Positions 37,501-47,037 of a stretch of DNA of 64,000 nucleotides are shown piece after piece. The notes under the pieces were generated by a model. It searched no databases. It worked only from the letters and a program-made list of their open reading frames with translations, and was not told where the DNA came from. Position 1 is the first letter of the stretch. Each line of letters begins with the position of its first letter. A program made the translations under genes and the position numbers. This DNA is from Mannheimia haemolytica (GTDB lineage: Bacteria > Pseudomonadota > Gammaproteobacteria > Enterobacterales > Pasteurellaceae). The stretch spans positions 992,001 to 1,056,000 of the forward strand of contig LR134495.1 in assembly GCA_900638155.1 (NCBI GenBank), written 5' to 3'.

Positions 37501-37989
37501 ATTGTTATGGCATCTCGAGTGGCAGTTACCAAGCGAGGAAGTCGTATTGGGATTGCGACTATTGAAGATCGTTCGGGTAAATTGGACATTACCCTTTTCT
37601 CGGAAGCCTTAGAAAATTTCGGGCATTTGATGCAACAAGACCAAATTATTGTGGCAACAGGTTCGGTACAGTTTGATGATTTCAGCGGTGGGCTGAAAAT
37701 GTCAGCTCGCGAAGTGTTATCGCTTGATGAGGCTCGAGGTCGATTTGCCAAAAGTTTAGCGTTAGCGATTAGCAAAGAGCAACTTTCTGCAGATTTTATT
37801 AAAAAAATGACCGCTATCATCAGCCCGCATAAAGAAGGCACTTTACCGCTACATTTTTATTACCAAAGCCCGGAAGGTAGGGTATTGCTTAAAGGTGGAG
37901 TAGAGTGGCGAATCAGCCCAAATGAGACAATGTTCAGCGAATTAAAGGCACTTCTTGGTGAACATTCGGTTGAGCTGGAATTTGAATAG
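34513..37989 (+). CDS. dnaE: DNA polymerase III alpha subunit
   Basis: Replicative polymerase, 1158 residues, the E. coli size. N-terminal PHP domain ([19 protein letters not shown]; about 5-275), then the palm with the catalytic acidic motif [14 protein letters not shown] (about 397-410), [16 protein letters not shown] (about 357-372), the fingers/tau-binding regions, and an OB-fold (about 990-1080, [17 protein letters not shown]). No strong ribosome site precedes the ATG (TATATTCCT), although [16 protein letters not shown] fits the family start. The repeat at 34292-34490 ends only 22 bases before the start codon, so dnaE may be expressed from within or beyond it. Confidence 0.97.
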   Translation: MSDCRFVHLKVHSDFSMINGLAKVKSLVKTAAANNMVAMGLTDFTNFCGLVKFYGEALGAGIKPIIGADVYVRTESGNEDYFELTLLAKNNKGYHNITQILSKAYQQGYIEFPMVEREWLAELNEGIIILSGGRMGDVGKALLKENRQEAEEKLAFYQQYYPNHFYLSVCRTGRADEERYIKQAVEFSQKNAIPLVAVNDIVFLKEDDFDAHEIRVAIHDSYTLDDPKRPKKYSPKQYFRTEEEMCKLFADLPSALANTVEIAKRCSVTVRLGEYFLPNFPTGELSTEDFLVKKSKEGLEERLVFLFPDPEERANKRSVYDERLQVELDVINQMGFPGYFLIVMEFIQWSKDNDIPVGPGRGSGAGSLVAYALKITDLDPLEFDLLFERFLNPERVSMPDFDVDFCMDGRDRVIEHVAETYGRQAVSQIITFGTMAAKAVIRDVGRVLGHPYSFVDRISKLIPPDPGMTLEKAFAAEPKLPELYEADEEVKDLIDMARKLEGVTRNAGKHAGGVVIAPTAITDFSPLYCDSEGLHPVTHFDKNDVEYAGLVKFDFLGLRTLTIIKWALEMINERLAREGKEPIRIETIPLDDKKSFDLLLAAKTTAVFQLESRGMKDLISRLKPDCFEDIIALVALFRPGPLESGMVQNFIDRKHGKEEVSYPDPQYQHECLKPILEPTYGVIVYQEQVMQIAQELAGYTLGGADLLRRAMGKKKPEEMAAQREVFEKGAEAKGIDGKLAGQIFDLVEKFAGYGFNKSHSAAYALVSYQTLWLKAHYPAEFMAAVMTSEMDNTDKIVGFYDECMNMGLTVVPPDVNSGKHRFSVNEKGEIVYGLGAIKGVGEGPIEAILAARQKEGKFKDLFDLTARVDLKKINRRTFESLIMSGAFDKLGPHRAALMKNLEDALKASDQHAKMEELGQSDMFGVLTETPEEVQNAYANTPKWSEQVILDGERATLGLYLSGHPIGRFLKELSHYAPNRLNELQPTFRGQMTTVSGIVMASRVAVTKRGSRIGIATIEDRSGKLDITLFSEALENFGHLMQQDQIIVATGSVQFDDFSGGLKMSAREVLSLDEARGRFAKSLALAISKEQLSADFIKKMTAIISPHKEGTLPLHFYYQSPEGRVLLKGGVEWRISPNETMFSELKALLGEHSVELEFE

Positions 37990-38026
37990 AAGGGTGAGCT
38001 TTGGCTCACCCTTGTAGTTGTTAGAC

Positions 38027-38398
38027 CTATTTATATTTTTTGTGATATTCACGCTTAATCATTTCAAGCTCGGAAATCAGCATTTTGGCTTCTTGTAATT
38101 CACCTGCTTGGGCTTTTTCATTGGCTTGATTAACCACATCAATCAATTTTTGCATACCGGCTTGGTAATCTTCCTGAGCGGCTTTATCGCCTTCTACGCT
38201 ATTAGGAAAAATCCCTTTGGTTTTCTCGGTAATCGTAATGAAATCATTAGCGATTTGGCTAAACTCTTCAGCCGATTCGGCACGCATTAATTTATTCGCC
38301 TGCATATTCATTTGCATCATCTCCATTTTAATGCTTTGAGCAGTGGTAAATGCTGAAAATGCCAGTAATGTTGTTGCTAAAAGGTATTTAATTTTCAT
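38027..38398 (-). CDS. cybC: Soluble cytochrome b562
   Basis: Periplasmic four-helix heme b protein. 123 residues from the ATG at 38398 (an upstream in-frame ATG at 38410 gives MGNN before it). Signal peptide MKIKYLLATTLLAFSAFTTAQ. The mature chain has a Met-rich first helix (the axial Met is one of KMEMMQMNMQ) and the C-terminal helix REYHKKYK, the match to E. coli RNAYHQKYR with the axial His. Overall length and helix pattern agree. No CXXCH is present, so heme is non-covalent. Its electron partner is unknown. Confidence 0.85.
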   Translation of the reverse strand: MKIKYLLATTLLAFSAFTTAQSIKMEMMQMNMQANKLMRAESAEEFSQIANDFITITEKTKGIFPNSVEGDKAAQEDYQAGMQKLIDVVNQANEKAQAGELQEAKMLISELEMIKREYHKKYK

Positions 38399-38525
38399 AT
38401 TGTTCCCCACATAAAAATCGGATTGTAATGGATTAGCTTGCCATTACGCAATATTTCTTAGAAAATATACCGCTTACGCTTCTCACGTTGAGAAGTCCTG
38501 ACTTGTTATCAGAAAAGAGAATAAT

Positions 38526-39905
38526 ATGACTTTAAAATATGCCAAACCTGAGCTACTTTCGCCTGCAGGTTCTTTAAAAAATATGCGTTACGCTTTTGCT
38601 TATGGTGCCGATGCGATTTATGCAGGACAGCCTCGTTATAGCTTGCGTGTGCGTAATAATGAATTTAACCACGCCAATTTAAAAATTGCGATTGATGAAG
38701 CCCACGCCTTAGGTAAAAAATTCTATGTGGTGGTAAACATTGCGCCACACAACTCAAAATTAAAAACCTTCATTAAAGATCTCAAAGTTGTGGTAGATAT
38801 GAAGCCGGATGCCTTGATTATGTCTGATCCGGGCTTGATTATGTTGGTGCGTGAAAATTTCCCTGAAATGGATATTCACCTTTCGGTTCAAGCCAATGCA
38901 GTGAACTGGGCAACGGTGAAATTCTGGCGTCAAATGGGGCTAACCCGTGTGATTTTATCCCGTGAATTATCACTTGAAGAGATCGAAGAAATTCGTGAAC
39001 AAGTGCCAGATATGGAGCTTGAGATCTTCGTTCACGGTGCTTTATGTATGGCGTATTCAGGTCGTTGCTTGCTTTCAGGCTATATCAATAAGCGTGACCC
39101 AAACCAAGGCACTTGCACCAATGCTTGCCGTTGGGAATATAAAATGGAAGAAGGCAAAATTGATGAGGTGGGGCAAATTGTGCCTAAGTATGAGCCGGAA
39201 ATCGAAGTAAAAAATGTAGCTCCAACCCTAGGCAATGGCGAAGCAACAGATAAAGTGTTCCTTTATACAGAATCACAACGCCCGGATGAGCAAATGACCG
39301 CCTTTGAAGATGAACACGGCACCTATTTTATGAACTCTAAAGATCTGCGTGCAGTACAACACGTTGAGCGTTTAACTCAAATGGGGGTGCATTCACTGAA
39401 AATTGAGGGGCGTACGAAATCGTTTTATTATTGTGCCAGAACGGCTCAGGTGTATCGTAAGGCAATTGATGATGCCGCAGCCGGTAAACCATTTGACGAG
39501 AGTTTGATGGATACGCTTGAAAGCCTTGCACATCGTGGTTACACAGAGGGTTTCCTACGCCGTCACACTCACGATGAATACCAAAACTATGAATATGGCT
39601 ATTCGATTTCAGAACGCCAACAATTTGTAGGCGAATTTACCGGCAAACGCAATGCGGAAGGCTTGGCGGAAGTGGCAGTGAAAAACAAATTCTTAGTGGG
39701 CGATTCAGTGGAAATGATGACCCCTAAGGGCAACATTGTATTTAAAATCGAACGTATGCTTAACCGTAAAAATGAAAATGTGGAAGCCGCTCTCGGTGAC
39801 GGGCATTTTGTCTTTTTAGATGTACCGGCAGATATTGAGTTAGAATTTGCTCTCTTAATGCGTAATTTGGTCAATACCAATACCCGCAATCCACATCAAG
39901 CGTAA
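38526..39905 (+). CDS. trhP: tRNA hydroxylation protein TrhP (YegQ), U32 peptidase-like
   Basis: Family U32 protein, known in E. coli (YegQ, now TrhP) to be needed for prephenate-dependent hydroxylation of tRNA uridine-34. 459 residues. The U32 signature region is ELEIFVHGALCMAYSGRCLLSG (about 164-185), with further cysteines in GTCTNACRWEY (about 196-206) and FYYCARTAQVYR (about 300-311): probable Fe-S ligands. PELLSPAGSLKNMRYAFAYGADAIY is the typical N-terminus. GAGAAT precedes the ATG. Confidence 0.92.
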   Translation: MTLKYAKPELLSPAGSLKNMRYAFAYGADAIYAGQPRYSLRVRNNEFNHANLKIAIDEAHALGKKFYVVVNIAPHNSKLKTFIKDLKVVVDMKPDALIMSDPGLIMLVRENFPEMDIHLSVQANAVNWATVKFWRQMGLTRVILSRELSLEEIEEIREQVPDMELEIFVHGALCMAYSGRCLLSGYINKRDPNQGTCTNACRWEYKMEEGKIDEVGQIVPKYEPEIEVKNVAPTLGNGEATDKVFLYTESQRPDEQMTAFEDEHGTYFMNSKDLRAVQHVERLTQMGVHSLKIEGRTKSFYYCARTAQVYRKAIDDAAAGKPFDESLMDTLESLAHRGYTEGFLRRHTHDEYQNYEYGYSISERQQFVGEFTGKRNAEGLAEVAVKNKFLVGDSVEMMTPKGNIVFKIERMLNRKNENVEAALGDGHFVFLDVPADIELEFALLMRNLVNTNTRNPHQA

Positions 39906-39989
39906 TGATGCGAGATAAACCACGGATTAAGGTTATTCCGTGGTTTTGTCTTTGAGGATATAGATTGCACAATTTTTGTTAAAAATAAA

Positions 39990-40200
39990 CGCTTGTTCCC
40001 CCTTCTCGAACAAGAGAGGAACGATTTATTGGCGTATTTGTCTCTCTCCCCTTGTGGGAGAGAGACCGATAAAATTGCGTTCAGCAATTTTATCAGAGAG
40101 AGGGCAAGCGGTCGTTTTTTTGTAACAGTTTGCAATATTCCCCCTCTCCCTGATTTTTCTTCTGAACGAAGAAAAATCTGTCCCTCTCTCTCAAGGGGCG
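39990..40200. repeat. Hairpin-rich repeat region between trhP and waaA
   Basis: The 319-base gap has no gene. It contains three perfect hairpins, each with a five-base loop: CTCTCTCCC-CTTGT-GGGAGAGAG (40042-40064), GATAAAATTGC-GTTCA-GCAATTTTATC (40068-40094), and GATTTTTCTTC-TGAAC-GAAGAAAAATC (40152-40178). A minus-free uptake-like core (GCAAGCGGTCG) lies at about 40104-40114, and CT-rich stretches (CCCCTCTCCCTG) flank the last hairpin. It looks like dispersed repeats, possibly two overlapping copies. Confidence 0.75.
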
Positions 40201-40224
40201 AGGGTTATGGTATAAGGAAAATAA

Positions 40225-41505
40225 ATGCTACGTTTACTCTATATTTGTTTAAGTTATCTATTACAGCCTGTGGTTCTGCTATTAATGTGGTACAAAGGGC
40301 GTAAACAACCAGCTTATCGGAAACGTTTATGGGAGCGTTATGGGATTTATGACGAATCGGAAAAACCGAAAGCAAAAGGGGTGGTAATCCATGCGGCATC
40401 GGTTGGTGAGGTGATTGCTGCAACGCCTTTGATTAAGGCAGTCAGCAAGCAATATCCTGAACTTATGTTGATAGTCACAACGGTAACGCCAACAGGCTCT
40501 GAGCGTGTGCAAGCCGCTTTTGGTAATAGTGTTTCACATTTTTATTTGCCTTATGACTTACCTGATGCTATCGAGCGGTTTTTGAATTTTATCGATCCGA
40601 AATTGATAATTGTGATTGAAACCGAACTTTGGCCGAATTTAATTCGTAAAGTAAATATTCGTAAAATCCCATTTGTGATTGCCAATGCCCGCTTATCGCC
40701 ACGTTCTGCGAAGCGTTATGGCTGGGTAAAAGGTAGCATTAAGGATATGCTCAACCAAATAAGCCTCATTATGGCTCAAGATGAGGTAAGCCGAGATCGC
40801 TATTTAGCACTCGGTTATGAGCCAGCAAAAATGGTTAATACCGGCAACCTGAAATTTGATTTAGAAATTACGCCACAGCTTCATCAATCGGTGATTAAAA
40901 CTAAAGCTAGTCTGAATTTAACCGATAGACCGATTTGGATTGCGGGCAGTACTCACGAAGGGGAAGAGAAGCTGATTTTAGATGCTCATAAACTCTTATT
41001 AGAGCATTACCCGAATTTAGTGTTGATTTTAGTGCCTCGCCATCCGGAGCGTTTTGGTTTAGTTGAGCTACTGATTCAAAAATCAGATTTAAATTATGTA
41101 AAACGTACTGAGAATAAAACGTTAAGACAAAATACTCAAGTAATGTTAGGTGATACAATGGGGGAAATGATGTTACTGTATGGGTTGTCTGACATTGCTT
41201 TTGTAGGAGGCAGTTTGGTCAAACACGGTGGGCATAATCCGCTTGAGCCAATCGCTTTTAATATTCCGGTGGTTTCCGGGCTTTATACCTATAATTTCCC
41301 TGAAATCTTTGAGAAATTGCGTGAGGTGAAAGGCGTGATTGAAATTGAAAGTTCAGTCGAGGCTTTGACCGAGAGCATTCAATTATTGCTTAAGCAGCCC
41401 CAAATCGGACAAGAAATTGCAAAATCCGGCTTAAGCGTGTTACAGGAAAATCAAGGGGCATTAAAACGCCATTTGGATTTATTAGCCCCCTATTTAGAGA
41501 AATAA
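40225..41505 (+). CDS. waaA: 3-deoxy-D-manno-octulosonic acid (Kdo) transferase
   Basis: Adds Kdo from CMP-Kdo to lipid A precursor at the inner membrane. 426 residues: an N-terminal membrane helix (about 5-22), the acceptor domain with catalytic Glu in [15 protein letters not shown] (about 56-70), [21 protein letters not shown] (about 130-138), and a C-terminal GT-B domain with VPRHPERF and [15 protein letters not shown] (about 330-344). Haemophilus WaaA adds one Kdo that is then phosphorylated; the number added here cannot be told. Coupled to coaD (one base between stop and start). Confidence 0.95.
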   Translation: MLRLLYICLSYLLQPVVLLLMWYKGRKQPAYRKRLWERYGIYDESEKPKAKGVVIHAASVGEVIAATPLIKAVSKQYPELMLIVTTVTPTGSERVQAAFGNSVSHFYLPYDLPDAIERFLNFIDPKLIIVIETELWPNLIRKVNIRKIPFVIANARLSPRSAKRYGWVKGSIKDMLNQISLIMAQDEVSRDRYLALGYEPAKMVNTGNLKFDLEITPQLHQSVIKTKASLNLTDRPIWIAGSTHEGEEKLILDAHKLLLEHYPNLVLILVPRHPERFGLVELLIQKSDLNYVKRTENKTLRQNTQVMLGDTMGEMMLLYGLSDIAFVGGSLVKHGGHNPLEPIAFNIPVVSGLYTYNFPEIFEKLREVKGVIEIESSVEALTESIQLLLKQPQIGQEIAKSGLSVLQENQGALKRHLDLLAPYLEK

Positions 41506-41506
41506 A

Positions 41507-41986
41507 ATGAGTTATAACGTAATTTATGCAGGCACCTTTGACCCTATTACCAACGGGCATTTAGACGTAATTCGCAAAGCCTCTCACTTATTTGGCAAAG
41601 TAATTGTGGCGGTGGCTCAAAACCCAAGTAAGCAGCCGCTTTTTAGCCTTGAAGAGCGGGTGGAATTAGTCAAACAAAGTTGTTCTGAATGGCAAAATAT
41701 TGAGGTGATCGGCTTTAGCGGATTACTGGCAGACTTTGCCAAACAGCAGAATGCCAAAGCGTTAATCCGTGGTATTCGTGGGGCAGATGATATTGACTAT
41801 GAAATCCAACTCGCTCAGTTAAATTACAAATTATCGGGTGATTTAGAAACTATTTTTTTCCCCCCTTCAATAGAATGGCGTTACCTTTCTTCAACGATGG
41901 TAAGGGAAATCTATCGCCACAATGGTGACATCAGCCAATTTGTGCCGCAAGCAGTCAAAAATGCCCTAAAAATTGCAAAAGTGTAA
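41507..41986 (+). CDS. coaD: Phosphopantetheine adenylyltransferase
   Basis: Fourth step of CoA synthesis: 4'-phosphopantetheine plus ATP to dephospho-CoA. 159 residues, typical length. [17 protein letters not shown] (about 8-24) has the TxGH nucleotidyltransferase motif, [12 protein letters not shown] (about 88-99) and [16 protein letters not shown] (about 128-143) complete the active site. The waaA-coaD (kdtA-kdtB) order is conserved in gamma-proteobacteria. Confidence 0.96.
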   Translation: MSYNVIYAGTFDPITNGHLDVIRKASHLFGKVIVAVAQNPSKQPLFSLEERVELVKQSCSEWQNIEVIGFSGLLADFAKQQNAKALIRGIRGADDIDYEIQLAQLNYKLSGDLETIFFPPSIEWRYLSSTMVREIYRHNGDISQFVPQAVKNALKIAKV

Positions 41987-41995
41987 GGAAATAAA

Positions 41996-42550
41996 ATGGC
42001 TCAAAACGAACAAAATTTAATTTGGATCGATCTTGAAATGACAGGGTTAGATCCGGAAAAAGAACGCATTATTGAAATCGCCACCATTGTGACCGATAAG
42101 GATTTAAATATTTTAGCGGAAGGACCGGTACTTGCGGTACACCAAACCGATGATTTATTAGAGAAAATGAGTGATTGGTGCGTCAAAACCCATACCGCTA
42201 ACGGGCTGATTGAACGAGTGAAAGCGAGCAAATTGACTGAACGGGCAGCAGAGTTGCAAACTTTAGACTTCTTAAAACGCTGGGTGCCAAAAGGCGCTTC
42301 TCCGATTTGCGGCAACAGCATTGCTCAAGATAAACGTTTTTTGTATAAATATATGCCTGATTTAGCCGATTATTTCCATTATCGCCACTTAGATGTGAGT
42401 ACTTTAAAAGAGCTGGCACGCCGTTGGAAACCGGAGATTTTAGATAAATTCAGTAAAGGCAATACGCATTTAGCGTTGGACGATATTCGTGAATCCATTA
42501 ACGAATTGAAATTTTATCGGGAACATTTTATTCAGCTAGACCAAAAATAA
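41996..42550 (+). CDS. orn: Oligoribonuclease
   Basis: 3'-5' exonuclease that degrades 2-5 nt RNAs and pGpG. 184 residues of DEDDh type: [18 protein letters not shown] holds Asp12 and Glu14, [11 protein letters not shown] (about 102-112) the second Asp, and [11 protein letters not shown] (about 157-167) the His/Asp pair. AAGGAAAT precedes the start. Its stop overlaps the tsaE start (TAATG). Confidence 0.96.
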   Translation: MAQNEQNLIWIDLEMTGLDPEKERIIEIATIVTDKDLNILAEGPVLAVHQTDDLLEKMSDWCVKTHTANGLIERVKASKLTERAAELQTLDFLKRWVPKGASPICGNSIAQDKRFLYKYMPDLADYFHYRHLDVSTLKELARRWKPEILDKFSKGNTHLALDDIRESINELKFYREHFIQLDQK

Positions 42551-43041
42551 TGACAGATTCTCTCTCTTTTTACTGCGAAGATGAAACTAAATTGCTGGAA
42601 TTTGGTCAATCATTCGCGTTAGAACTTAAGAAATATTTATTGCAAGACCAAGCTCATTCGCTGGTTGTTTACCTAAACGGCGAACTTGGGGCAGGTAAAA
42701 CCACCTTAACCCGCTCGATCGTACGGGCTTTCGGACATCAAGGCAATGTGAAAAGCCCGACTTATACGCTGGTGGAAGAATATCACCTTACGCCGTTTAA
42801 CCTGTATCATTTTGATTTGTATCGCTTAGCCGATCCTGAAGAACTGGAATTTATGGGGATTCGTGATTATTTCAAACCCCAAACACTTTGTTTGCTGGAA
42901 TGGGCAGTTAAAGGTAAAGGAATGATTCCAGAGGCTGATTTTGTGATCCAAATTGATTATAAGAATGACGGACGGCAGATTAGCCTGTTGCCGCAAAATC
43001 AAACTGCAGTAGATATATTAGTAAATTTTCATCAAAAATAG
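42550..43041 (+). CDS. tsaE: tRNA threonylcarbamoyladenosine (t6A) ATPase TsaE
   Basis: ATPase that drives the TsaBDE complex making t6A37 in ANN-decoding tRNAs. 163 residues. Walker [10 protein letters not shown] at 44-52, [10 protein letters not shown] (about 74-83) and the [12 protein letters not shown] segment (about 94-105) are family hallmarks. It overlaps orn by one base, and amiB follows 19 bases on, an order also found in many gamma-proteobacteria (tsaE-amiB). Confidence 0.95.
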   Translation: MTDSLSFYCEDETKLLEFGQSFALELKKYLLQDQAHSLVVYLNGELGAGKTTLTRSIVRAFGHQGNVKSPTYTLVEEYHLTPFNLYHFDLYRLADPEELEFMGIRDYFKPQTLCLLEWAVKGKGMIPEADFVIQIDYKNDGRQISLLPQNQTAVDILVNFHQK

Positions 43042-43060
43042 ACCGCTTGTAGGGAAGGTA

Positions 43061-44251
43061 ATGAAGCAAGTTATCAGATTTATTGTTTTTAGCACATTGA
43101 GTTTATTCAGTTTTTCCACATTTGCCAAAACCATTGTGGCGATTGATGCCGGACACGGGGGAAAAGATCCGGGGGCTATTGGTAAAAATCTGGGGATTTT
43201 GGAAAAAAGCGTTACCCTTGCAATTTCTAAAGAGCTAAAAGCCTTGTTAGATGCCGATCCTAATTTTAAAGCAGTGATGACACGCTCGGGAGATTATTTT
43301 ATCCAATTACCGCAACGTACCGAGATTGCCCGTAAGCATCGTGCCGATCTGCTGGTTTCTATTCACGCAGACTCTTCGCCTCGTGGCGATTCCTTGAAAG
43401 GGGCTTCGGTTTGGGTACTTTCTAATAGCCGTGCTAGCGATGAAATGGGTAAATGGTTGGAAGACCACGAGAAGCAGTCGGAATTACTTGGCGGGGCTGG
43501 TTCGGTGCTTTCAAGTAATAATGAGCGTTATTTAAATCAAACGGTGCTGGATTTGCAATTTTCGCATTCTCAGCGTGCAGGCTATGAATTAGGCAAAAGT
43601 ATTTTAGCAAAGATGTCGAATATTGCTGCATTGGCAAAATCTTCTCCTCAACACGCTAGTTTAAGTGTTCTGCGTTCGCCGGATATTCCGTCAGTATTGG
43701 TAGAAACAGGATTTTTGTCTAACTCAACTGAAGAGGCAAAACTAGCCAGTGCAAATTATCGTAAACAAGTTGCTCGGGCTATTTATAATGGATTAGTCGC
43801 TTATCGGGCAAAAAATGCAGTTGCTGGCTCTTCAGTCAGTAAAAAATCAGACAAAGAAGATAAGCAAAATAAGAAAGAGGAAAATAAAAAAGAGGAAAAT
43901 AAAAAGCCTACTTCTGAAAAACAAGAGAACAATACGCAATCAGATAAGACAAAATTGAAAGAAAAGGGCAAAAAAGAGGATAAAAAAGAAGATTCGGCTA
44001 AAACCAATAAGAAAAAAGAGCAGCAAATAAAAGAAAAAACGGCTCTTGAGAAAGATCAAAAAAATCAGCCTACAAAATCAGACTCTCAAAGAGAAATTAA
44101 GGTGTCTAACAATGGCTACCATATTGTTCAGCAAGACGAAACTGTATATTCGATTGCTCGAGCTTATGGTACTACACCACAAAAAATTAGTGAGCTGAAT
44201 AACCTGAAAAATTATCAGATCACGGTAGGTAAAAAATTGAAGGTGAAATAA
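43061..44251 (+). CDS. amiB: N-acetylmuramoyl-L-alanine amidase with C-terminal LysM
   Basis: Periplasmic zinc amidase that splits septal peptidoglycan. 396 residues: signal peptide (about 1-22, ending FAK), Amidase_3 domain (about 23-245) with the zinc ligands in [12 protein letters not shown] (His32), ILEKS (Glu about 48) and LVSIHADS, and catalytic Glu in [10 protein letters not shown]; a highly charged Lys/Glu/Asn linker (about 262-345); one LysM ([19 protein letters not shown], about 352-396). It is shorter at the front than E. coli AmiB/C and lacks an AMIN domain, so septal targeting would rest on LysM. Confidence 0.93.
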   Translation: MKQVIRFIVFSTLSLFSFSTFAKTIVAIDAGHGGKDPGAIGKNLGILEKSVTLAISKELKALLDADPNFKAVMTRSGDYFIQLPQRTEIARKHRADLLVSIHADSSPRGDSLKGASVWVLSNSRASDEMGKWLEDHEKQSELLGGAGSVLSSNNERYLNQTVLDLQFSHSQRAGYELGKSILAKMSNIAALAKSSPQHASLSVLRSPDIPSVLVETGFLSNSTEEAKLASANYRKQVARAIYNGLVAYRAKNAVAGSSVSKKSDKEDKQNKKEENKKEENKKPTSEKQENNTQSDKTKLKEKGKKEDKKEDSAKTNKKKEQQIKEKTALEKDQKNQPTKSDSQREIKVSNNGYHIVQQDETVYSIARAYGTTPQKISELNNLKNYQITVGKKLKVK

Positions 44252-44255
44252 ATTG

Positions 44256-44285
44256 AAAGGCTGATGGAAATTTCCATCAGCCTTT
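44256..44285. terminator. Palindromic bidirectional terminator, amiB / DUF711 gene
   Basis: AAAGGCTGATGGAAA (44256-44270) and its exact reverse complement TTTCCATCAGCCTTT (44271-44285) form a 30-base perfect palindrome, followed by GTTTT; it lies between two convergent stops. Confidence 0.9.
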
Positions 44286-44288
44286 GTT

Positions 44289-45512
44289 TTAAGGTACGGC
44301 TAAAATTCGGCAGTTACATAAATCATCACTTTCAAATTCAGTCACTTCCCCAGCACTCTTATTCGGAATTGGAAATAAACGTACTGTAAGCGGTTTATTT
44401 AGTCTAAATGCCATTGTGCCGGTATCTCGCATTAATGCGGCAATTTGTTCAACAGTGGCTTCATTGGAAATCGGTACGGTATCTAACCCAATGCCACAAA
44501 CAGCACTATAAGTTAGTAAAGCACGAATGTCGAATTGGGCTTTGTGTGTGCCTGCGGCTAAGCCTAAATCTTCGGTTACTGCCAACATTAAACCTGAAAA
44601 ACCGACAAGCGGTACATTTTTGATAGATTTAAAGACTTTTGTCAGAAGTGAAGAGGCTTCTACTGTTCCGGCTGCCCCAAAAAATGGTACGCCCATTAAT
44701 TCATAAACTTCTGTCATTGAGGCACAGTTTTTTGACGGAGCAGCAGAACTATCAATGCCAGCAAAGGCAAATTGTAATTTGTGTTGCACCGATTTCACTG
44801 CTTCGAGGACTTCATCAATGTGATATTGTAAGGCTTGAGACATCGTTTCATAACATTGGCGATAAAAGTCGTTATGTGGACTGGCTTTCAGCTCTTTTAG
44901 TACCGCAACTAATAGATCCGGTGTTTCTAGACCTATCACAAAACTGTTAGGGAGCTTGCTTGAATGATAGCTTGCCGGAAAATAAGGAATAAAAGGTTTA
45001 CAGTTAAAATTCACCGTAAAATTAAAATTGCCTTCACCTCTTGGGGTAATTTCAGCGATTTGTTTGATAATCTGAGCAGATTGTAAAATGGTTTCATTGT
45101 CTAAAATCCCAAATTCATCGGGTTCAATATTGACACAAGCGTTAGATAAATCACCATAATTTAAAATCAGCTCAGGCAGTAATGCTAATTCGCGGGGTGT
45201 TTTTGCCTCACCAATGGCAAAGCGAATGCGTAAACCGCTATCGTTAAGTTGGGTTAATAGCTGTTTAAGGTAGGCTAAATCCTGTTTCGCTGTTTCAATA
45301 TTGGTGAGATCAAGGTATTCCCCAAAACTGTTGGTGACAATCCGAATCGATTGTATGTGGTAACCTTGTGTTTGAATGGCTGGAACTAACAGATCAAATT
45401 CCGCTTTTGCCGCATTTAATGCCGTTTCCCACTGCAATTTATCTTTGGTTAAACTCAGAAAAAGGGTAATGGTTCTTACCCGACAAAGGGCTTTATGTTG
45501 ATAAGTTTGCAT
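44289..45512 (-). CDS. DUF711 (UPF0210-like) family protein
   Basis: Function unknown. 407 residues, cytoplasmic, no signal or membrane segment. The N-terminal CRVRTITLFLSL and the C-terminal LTVRLFPIPNKSAGEVTEF resemble DUF711 proteins, which have a fold related to glycyl radical enzymes but without a known activity; this identification is from memory of the family. FAGIDSSAAPSKN (about 249-261) and GFSGLMLAVTEDLG (about 307-320) look like active-site loops. A strong GAGGAG ribosome site precedes the ATG. It has its own unit, separated from the permease by a terminator. Confidence 0.65.
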   Translation of the reverse strand: MQTYQHKALCRVRTITLFLSLTKDKLQWETALNAAKAEFDLLVPAIQTQGYHIQSIRIVTNSFGEYLDLTNIETAKQDLAYLKQLLTQLNDSGLRIRFAIGEAKTPRELALLPELILNYGDLSNACVNIEPDEFGILDNETILQSAQIIKQIAEITPRGEGNFNFTVNFNCKPFIPYFPASYHSSKLPNSFVIGLETPDLLVAVLKELKASPHNDFYRQCYETMSQALQYHIDEVLEAVKSVQHKLQFAFAGIDSSAAPSKNCASMTEVYELMGVPFFGAAGTVEASSLLTKVFKSIKNVPLVGFSGLMLAVTEDLGLAAGTHKAQFDIRALLTYSAVCGIGLDTVPISNEATVEQIAALMRDTGTMAFRLNKPLTVRLFPIPNKSAGEVTEFESDDLCNCRILAVP

Positions 45513-45580
45513 TGTTTCTCCTCTTTTTATTTATTATTGACGTTTTTTATATTCTAATGAATCTTTGCAAAAGATCCTAG

Positions 45581-45610
45581 AAAAATAACCGCTTGCAAGC
45601 GGTCATTTTT
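45581..45610 (-). terminator. Uptake-signal dyad terminator after the permease gene
   Basis: AAAAATAACCGCTTG (45581-45595) faces CAAGCGGTCATTTTT (45596-45610), near perfect palindrome (one mismatched pair) built from two overlapping uptake cores, just past the permease stop on the minus strand. Confidence 0.85.
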
Positions 45611-45618
45611 GATGGGAA

Positions 45619-47028
45619 TTATGTTGCTAATAGTGCTGGGAGCTCAATCACGGCATAGCCAAAAATTACCAGTAGCACGATTAAGATGACCTTTTCAGCG
45701 GTTGAAAGGGTTAATCTGCCGTTGAATTTATAGTTGGAGTAGAGGAAAAGCAAAATTCCCGGTACATAAAGCACCACCGAAAGTAGCAAATATTCTAGCC
45801 CTGCGGCATAGACAATCCATAATCCGTAAAGGGCGGCGATAAAGCCGGTGAGTTTAATGTACCAAGCGGCGTTGGTTTGAGTCGCTAATTTGAATAAATA
45901 AGCCCCGATCAGGAAATAGGGAATTAAAATCATCGAGGTGGAAATCAGCAATAGGGTGTTATAGCTTTGCTCAAAAACAAACACCAGCACTAAGCAAAAT
46001 TGCACGATAAAGCCGGTAAACCAGAGTGAGTTAATCGGCGTGCCGTTTTCATTCACTTTGTCTAAAATTTTCGGGAAAGCCCCGTTTTTTGAGCCACGAT
46101 AAGGCACTTCTGCCGAATACATCGTCCAGCTAATGTAAGAGGCAAGCACCGATACAATTAAACAGGCAGTAATAATTACCTTACCGGTTGGTCCCATCAT
46201 CGCATCAAGCAACGGCCCCATTGACGGATTTGCCATATTGGCGATGGTTTCTCGTGGCAGAATTCCGAGTGAAAGAATGGTAATTGCCACATAAAGAGCA
46301 AGTGCAATAATAATACCTAATACGGTTGCCAGCCCCACGTCGGAACGCTTTTTCGCGTGGGCCGAAAGCACCGATGCCCCTTCCACACCGGTAAATACCC
46401 ATAAGGTGATTAACATTGTGCTTTTCACTTGGTCGCCTACGCTATTATTGAGGGCGGTGGCTTTAACGTCACTATTAAACAGCTCCACATCAAAATACCA
46501 AATGCCTAGCCCGATGAACAGAATGAGCGGGGCGACTTTCACAAAAGTGGCAATTAAGTTTACAAAGGCAGCCTCTTTGATACCTCCTGCGATGAGGGCA
46601 TGAACCAGCCACACAATAATAGAAGAGCCAATAAAAGAGGCGAGGGTGTTTCCTTGCCCGAAAATCACGGTGTTCGGGTTGTCGGTAAACACGCCTAAAC
46701 CTTCAAAAGCAACGGTGAGGTAGCCTACAATGCCAATGGTGGCACAGAGCCAATAGCCCCAAGCTGACATAAAACCCATCAGCTCGCCGAAGCCTTCTCG
46801 TGCGTAGGTATAAATACCGCCGTCTAAATCAGGGCGAAGGCGTGAAATAAAGAAAAATGATAAGCCCAAAAAGATAATGCCGACACCGGTAATTAACCAA
46901 CCGATAGTAATGGCTTCCGCACCGGCTACTTCCGCCATATTTTGCGGTAAGCTGAAAATCCCCGAGCCAATCATTGAGCTTAGCACTAAGGCGGTGAGTG
47001 AAATTAATCCTATTTTTTTATTTGACAT
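45619..47028 (-). CDS. APC-superfamily amino acid permease (basic amino acid antiporter-like)
   Basis: 469-residue, 12-segment inner-membrane transporter. The first segment LISLTALVLSSMIGSGIFSLP holds the GSGIF substrate/ion loop of the APC fold, followed by LRPDLDGGIYTYAREGFGE (about 66-84) as in ArcD/CadB-type antiporters. It lies nine bases after mmuM in the same operon, so its likely cargo is a compound linked to homocysteine methylation (S-methylmethionine or a related amino acid), not arginine. E. coli pairs mmuM with MmuP, another APC branch. Specificity is therefore open. Confidence 0.82.
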   Translation of the reverse strand: MSNKKIGLISLTALVLSSMIGSGIFSLPQNMAEVAGAEAITIGWLITGVGIIFLGLSFFFISRLRPDLDGGIYTYAREGFGELMGFMSAWGYWLCATIGIVGYLTVAFEGLGVFTDNPNTVIFGQGNTLASFIGSSIIVWLVHALIAGGIKEAAFVNLIATFVKVAPLILFIGLGIWYFDVELFNSDVKATALNNSVGDQVKSTMLITLWVFTGVEGASVLSAHAKKRSDVGLATVLGIIIALALYVAITILSLGILPRETIANMANPSMGPLLDAMMGPTGKVIITACLIVSVLASYISWTMYSAEVPYRGSKNGAFPKILDKVNENGTPINSLWFTGFIVQFCLVLVFVFEQSYNTLLLISTSMILIPYFLIGAYLFKLATQTNAAWYIKLTGFIAALYGLWIVYAAGLEYLLLSVVLYVPGILLFLYSNYKFNGRLTLSTAEKVILIVLLVIFGYAVIELPALLAT

Positions 47029-47037
47029 TCGATTTCC

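Noticed and set aside
39993..40304. Plus-strand open frame of 103 codons across the trhP-waaA gap
   Set aside because: Its sequence is the translation of the hairpin repeats and it runs into waaA out of frame; no ribosome site.
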